Below are positions 62,508 to 64,000 of a stretch of 64,000 nt of DNA, in pieces. Numbering within the stretch: the stretch's first letter is position 1; each line of letters starts with the position of its first letter. A program made the translations under genes and the position numbers. Under the pieces are notes generated by a model that was not told the DNA's origin, ran no database searches, and saw only the letters and a list, made by a program, of their open reading frames with translations. Source of the stretch: Phytophthora quininea (lineage: Eukaryota > Oomycota > Peronosporomycetes > Peronosporales > Peronosporaceae); assembly GCA_011947345.1 (NCBI GenBank), contig JAAVTG010000067.1, forward strand, positions 62,001 to 126,000, given 5' to 3'.

Positions 62508-62843
62508 ATGACACGCCGTGGTCGACCGAAACGCGTACAGAGGGCAAGAGGTGACAACGGGCGATTCGTCCAAACAACGCTGCTGCAGACAACGCCGCCG
62601 CAGACAACGCCACCAACGCAGCAGCAGGAAGTGCCGCAGCAGACGCAGCAGCAGGCAGCGCCGCAGACAACGCAGCAGACAACATGGCCAACACGTTCTG
62701 AGCTCGACAAAAAAGCAAGAAGCAAAGAAAAGCAACAATCCATGGCCCACGCCACGGAATCGACAGCATCGATTCAACCATCTCCGTTCTCCGTACGTCA
62801 TCGCAGGGCAGCTCCGAAATGCGGGTGGCGTCATGACGACTGA
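62508..62843 (+). CDS. AT-hook, Gln/Thr-rich N-terminal frame
   Basis: ATG 62508 opens 111 codons. The start reads MTRRGRPKRVQRARGDNGRF, with an AT-hook core (R-G-R-P flanked by basics) that would bind the minor groove of AT-rich DNA. A Thr/Pro/Gln-rich stretch follows, coded by CAGCAG/ACAACG repeats (62580-62690), then a basic segment (KKARSKEKQQ). The frame ends at TGA 62841-62843, just after the SET frame's first good ATG (62833). It could be the true N terminus of the SET protein with one base gained or lost, or joined by splicing. The only intron I could outline (GTACGT 62793 to CAG 62806, 14 nt) is too short and does not join the frames. The first 25 or so codons and everything upstream are repeated in all 28 segments. 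Confidence 0.45.
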   Translation: MTRRGRPKRVQRARGDNGRFVQTTLLQTTPPQTTPPTQQQEVPQQTQQQAAPQTTQQTTWPTRSELDKKARSKEKQQSMAHATESTASIQPSPFSVRHRRAAPKCGWRHDD

Positions 62844-63741
62844 CGCGAGTGCAAGTGAGCCTGCGACGATGACCTACGACGAGGGCGATGCAAGAGGCAG
62901 CGGGACGGTGTCGACTGGTTTGGTGCCAAGTGGATTGCAAGATGATTCGATTGGTGACATTGATGTTGTGGAGACATGGCCTGACAGCGTCAAACTTATC
63001 GACGAGGTCCCGTACTCGGATTTTGGCATCGTCTTCGAGACTTCAACATATTCAACGCGTTGCGAATGCCGCAGCAAGAACTACGTTGAATGTGCGTACT
63101 CACGATGCAGAAACGCTTCCGAAATGTACGTGTGCAACGCTGAAAACTGCTCCATCGGACCGGGCTGCAAGAATGACCTGTTGTTCAAGAAGTGTGCTGT
63201 CCGGAAACTTCGAGATGGATACTGGGCTCTCTTCGCAGAGGATGACATTCGTGAAAACGAGTTTATTGCGGAGTATACTGGGATTCCCGTCAAGGGTAAG
63301 ATGCCGAAGACCGAGGTACAACGAGAGTACGTCATGCGGGTGAAGGAACTGTCCCGTGGTGGTCGAGTAGTTCACATCGATGCAGAAAAATGTGGAAACC
63401 TTTCTAGGTTCGCGAACCACGCATGCTACCCAAATGCAAATGCCTACGAGTACAAGTCTGCTGAAGGACCACGCATCATTTTCGTCGCAGAAAAATTCAT
63501 TGAAGCTGGAACTGAGATTACTGTGCGGTATGCACCTCCTGGCGAGCTGTGGTTCCGCTGCAAGTGTGGTCACCAGCAATGTCACGATAAAGGTAAATGG
63601 GACATACCTGTTCCAAAAGCGGAATCAAGCGACGACGAGGAGGAGGACGAAGATCCCAGCTCAAGACAAGCACCGAACAGTCCAGACTCATCAAGCTCGG
63701 AAAGTTGTTCGGAATACTTTCCGTCGGACGCCGAGGAGTGA
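62833..63741 (+). CDS. SET-domain lysine methyltransferase-like protein
   Basis: 302 codons from ATG 62833 (the frame is open further upstream but only from non-ATG codons). Residues 1-60 are acidic and polar. A Cys-rich pre-SET/AWS-like cluster follows (CECRSKNYVECAYSRCRN, then CNAENCSIGPGCKN). The SET domain comes next: GYWALFAEDDIRENEFIAEY, then the SAM-binding and knot motif GNLSRFANHACYPNA (NHSC-type) and EITVRY with the catalytic Tyr. A post-SET zinc motif CKCGHQQC ends the fold, and an acidic Ser/Asp/Glu tail closes the protein. The cysteines and SET motifs are complete, so it could methylate lysine, probably on histone H3 given the AWS-SET-post-SET layout; the target is unknown. Its coding frame is unbroken, unlike its neighbours. 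Its 5' region is the part that was amplified 28-fold to the left. Confidence 0.8.
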   Translation: MTTDASASEPATMTYDEGDARGSGTVSTGLVPSGLQDDSIGDIDVVETWPDSVKLIDEVPYSDFGIVFETSTYSTRCECRSKNYVECAYSRCRNASEMYVCNAENCSIGPGCKNDLLFKKCAVRKLRDGYWALFAEDDIRENEFIAEYTGIPVKGKMPKTEVQREYVMRVKELSRGGRVVHIDAEKCGNLSRFANHACYPNANAYEYKSAEGPRIIFVAEKFIEAGTEITVRYAPPGELWFRCKCGHQQCHDKGKWDIPVPKAESSDDEEEDEDPSSRQAPNSPDSSSSESCSEYFPSDAEE

Positions 63742-64000
63742 TGACAAGCATCACAGACGAGAGTTTTTTTCTTCTTGCATTTTAGCCGGTAGTTCAGTCA
63801 ATACAAGTCACATTCATGTTCACTTTGCTTTCTAACTCTTCGACACATTCTTGCGAAGGTGCGTTCATTGGGGGTTAGCTGTCATTAATTACGATTTTTG
63901 GAGAGATGAGCCTCATTTTTCGCAAAAATCAGAAGGCCATTGAACACTGAAACGTCTAAAAATGAGATTTTTCCGTGTAACCCTTCCAAAATCCCCTTCC
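63742..64000. other. 3' region of the SET gene
   Basis: AT-rich unique sequence with a T7 run near 63763 and no ORF of note. From about 63880 it contains ctgtcattaattacg and two similar gatgagcctcattttt / aatgagatttttccg stretches, which could belong to the end of a DNA transposon. No second end is visible in the window. Confidence 0.4.

Larger units (their letters stand above)
15026..62582. repeat. Macro-array: 28 segments alternating with 27 satellites
   Basis: A segment of about 860 bp recurs 28 times, always in the same orientation, and each of the first 27 is followed by a satellite block. Segments begin at ttctgtccctttgcttg and end at caaacaacgctgc. Inside each, in order, are the antisense Helitron helicase fragment, the tRNA-like element on the minus strand, and the start of an AT-hook frame on the plus strand. 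Segments differ almost only by one-base changes in homopolymers (three versus four G in gataggggtgcc; CC versus C in cgtccaaaca). Satellite blocks range from 180 to 2655 bp. The outer left flank (helicase C terminus) is present only in copy 1 and the outer right flank (SET gene) only in copy 28. Confidence 0.95.
61724..62582. repeat. Array unit 28 (segment only)
   Basis: The last segment has no satellite after it. At caaacaacgctgc it passes into unique sequence (tgcagacaacgccgcc), and the AT-hook frame continues instead of entering a satellite. It carries ggaaggaaagtcg and the three-G variant. tRNA-like element 62282-62363, intact boxes. Confidence 0.95.

Noticed and set aside
15026..62582. 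CRISPR array or ribosomal DNA cluster
   Set aside because: There are no short repeats with unique spacers. The segments match Helitron, tRNA-like and AT-hook sequence and contain no recognisable rRNA.
62793..62806. 14-nt intron joining the AT-hook and SET frames
   Set aside because: Splice-like ends are present, but it is too short to splice and its length does not bring the two frames together.
62518..62832. N-terminal extension of the SET frame from position 62518
   Set aside because: It would start at a GTG, and its residues are the out-of-frame reading of the AT-hook and CAG-rich region.

Overview
The window looks like an intergenic, transposon-rich part of an oomycete genome, most likely Phytophthora. 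The evidence is a zinc-finger tyrosine recombinase of Crypton type, a Ty3/gypsy chromovirus, a PIF1-like Helitron helicase remnant, a possible 48-nt intron with its CTAAT element close to the acceptor, and no bacterial gene organisation. The genus is an inference. Nearly every coding region is broken by one-base indels or stop codons. Many of these lie in homopolymers, so real decay and long-read consensus error cannot be separated here.

Layout. 1-40 is a junction sequence that recurs at 9243-9282. 41-3812 is a near-perfect 153-bp satellite with about 24.6 copies. 4035-6004 is a Crypton-like recombinase gene with one frameshift, followed at 6041-6253 by 1.4 inverted copies of the same 153-bp unit. 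6433-7964 (minus) is a coiled-coil gene with hendecad repeats and several frame breaks. 8044-9240 is degenerate sequence. 9243-9446 is the 153-bp unit again, joined to a dead second Crypton copy (minus, to 9765). About 9880-14600 is a decayed Ty3/gypsy chromovirus (gag remnant, protease, RT, RNase H, integrase, chromodomain).

15026-62582 is the main object. It holds 28 almost identical segments of about 860 bp alternating with 27 satellite blocks of 180 to 2655 bp. Each segment carries, left to right, an antisense fragment of a Helitron helicase, a tRNA-like element on the minus strand (A box, B box, upstream TATA-like element, T4 terminator), and the first 25 or so codons of an AT-hook reading frame. 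In copy 1 the left edge continues into the rest of the helicase C terminus (14824-15025). In copy 28 the right edge continues into unique sequence with a SET-domain methyltransferase-like ORF (to 63741). The array therefore looks like the tandem amplification of the middle of one ancestral locus (Helitron remnant, tRNA-like element, SET gene), with a satellite grown at the duplication joint.

The satellite has a modular grammar: a 34-bp head plus 18-bp L and T modules. Its consensus contains no TA dinucleotide and no stop codon in any of the six frames, so very long ORFs appear on both strands. I read these as by-products of composition, though the ones starting at the captured AT-hook ATG deserve an expression check. 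Apart from the SET gene and perhaps the recombinase and coiled-coil genes, I see no ordinary host genes.
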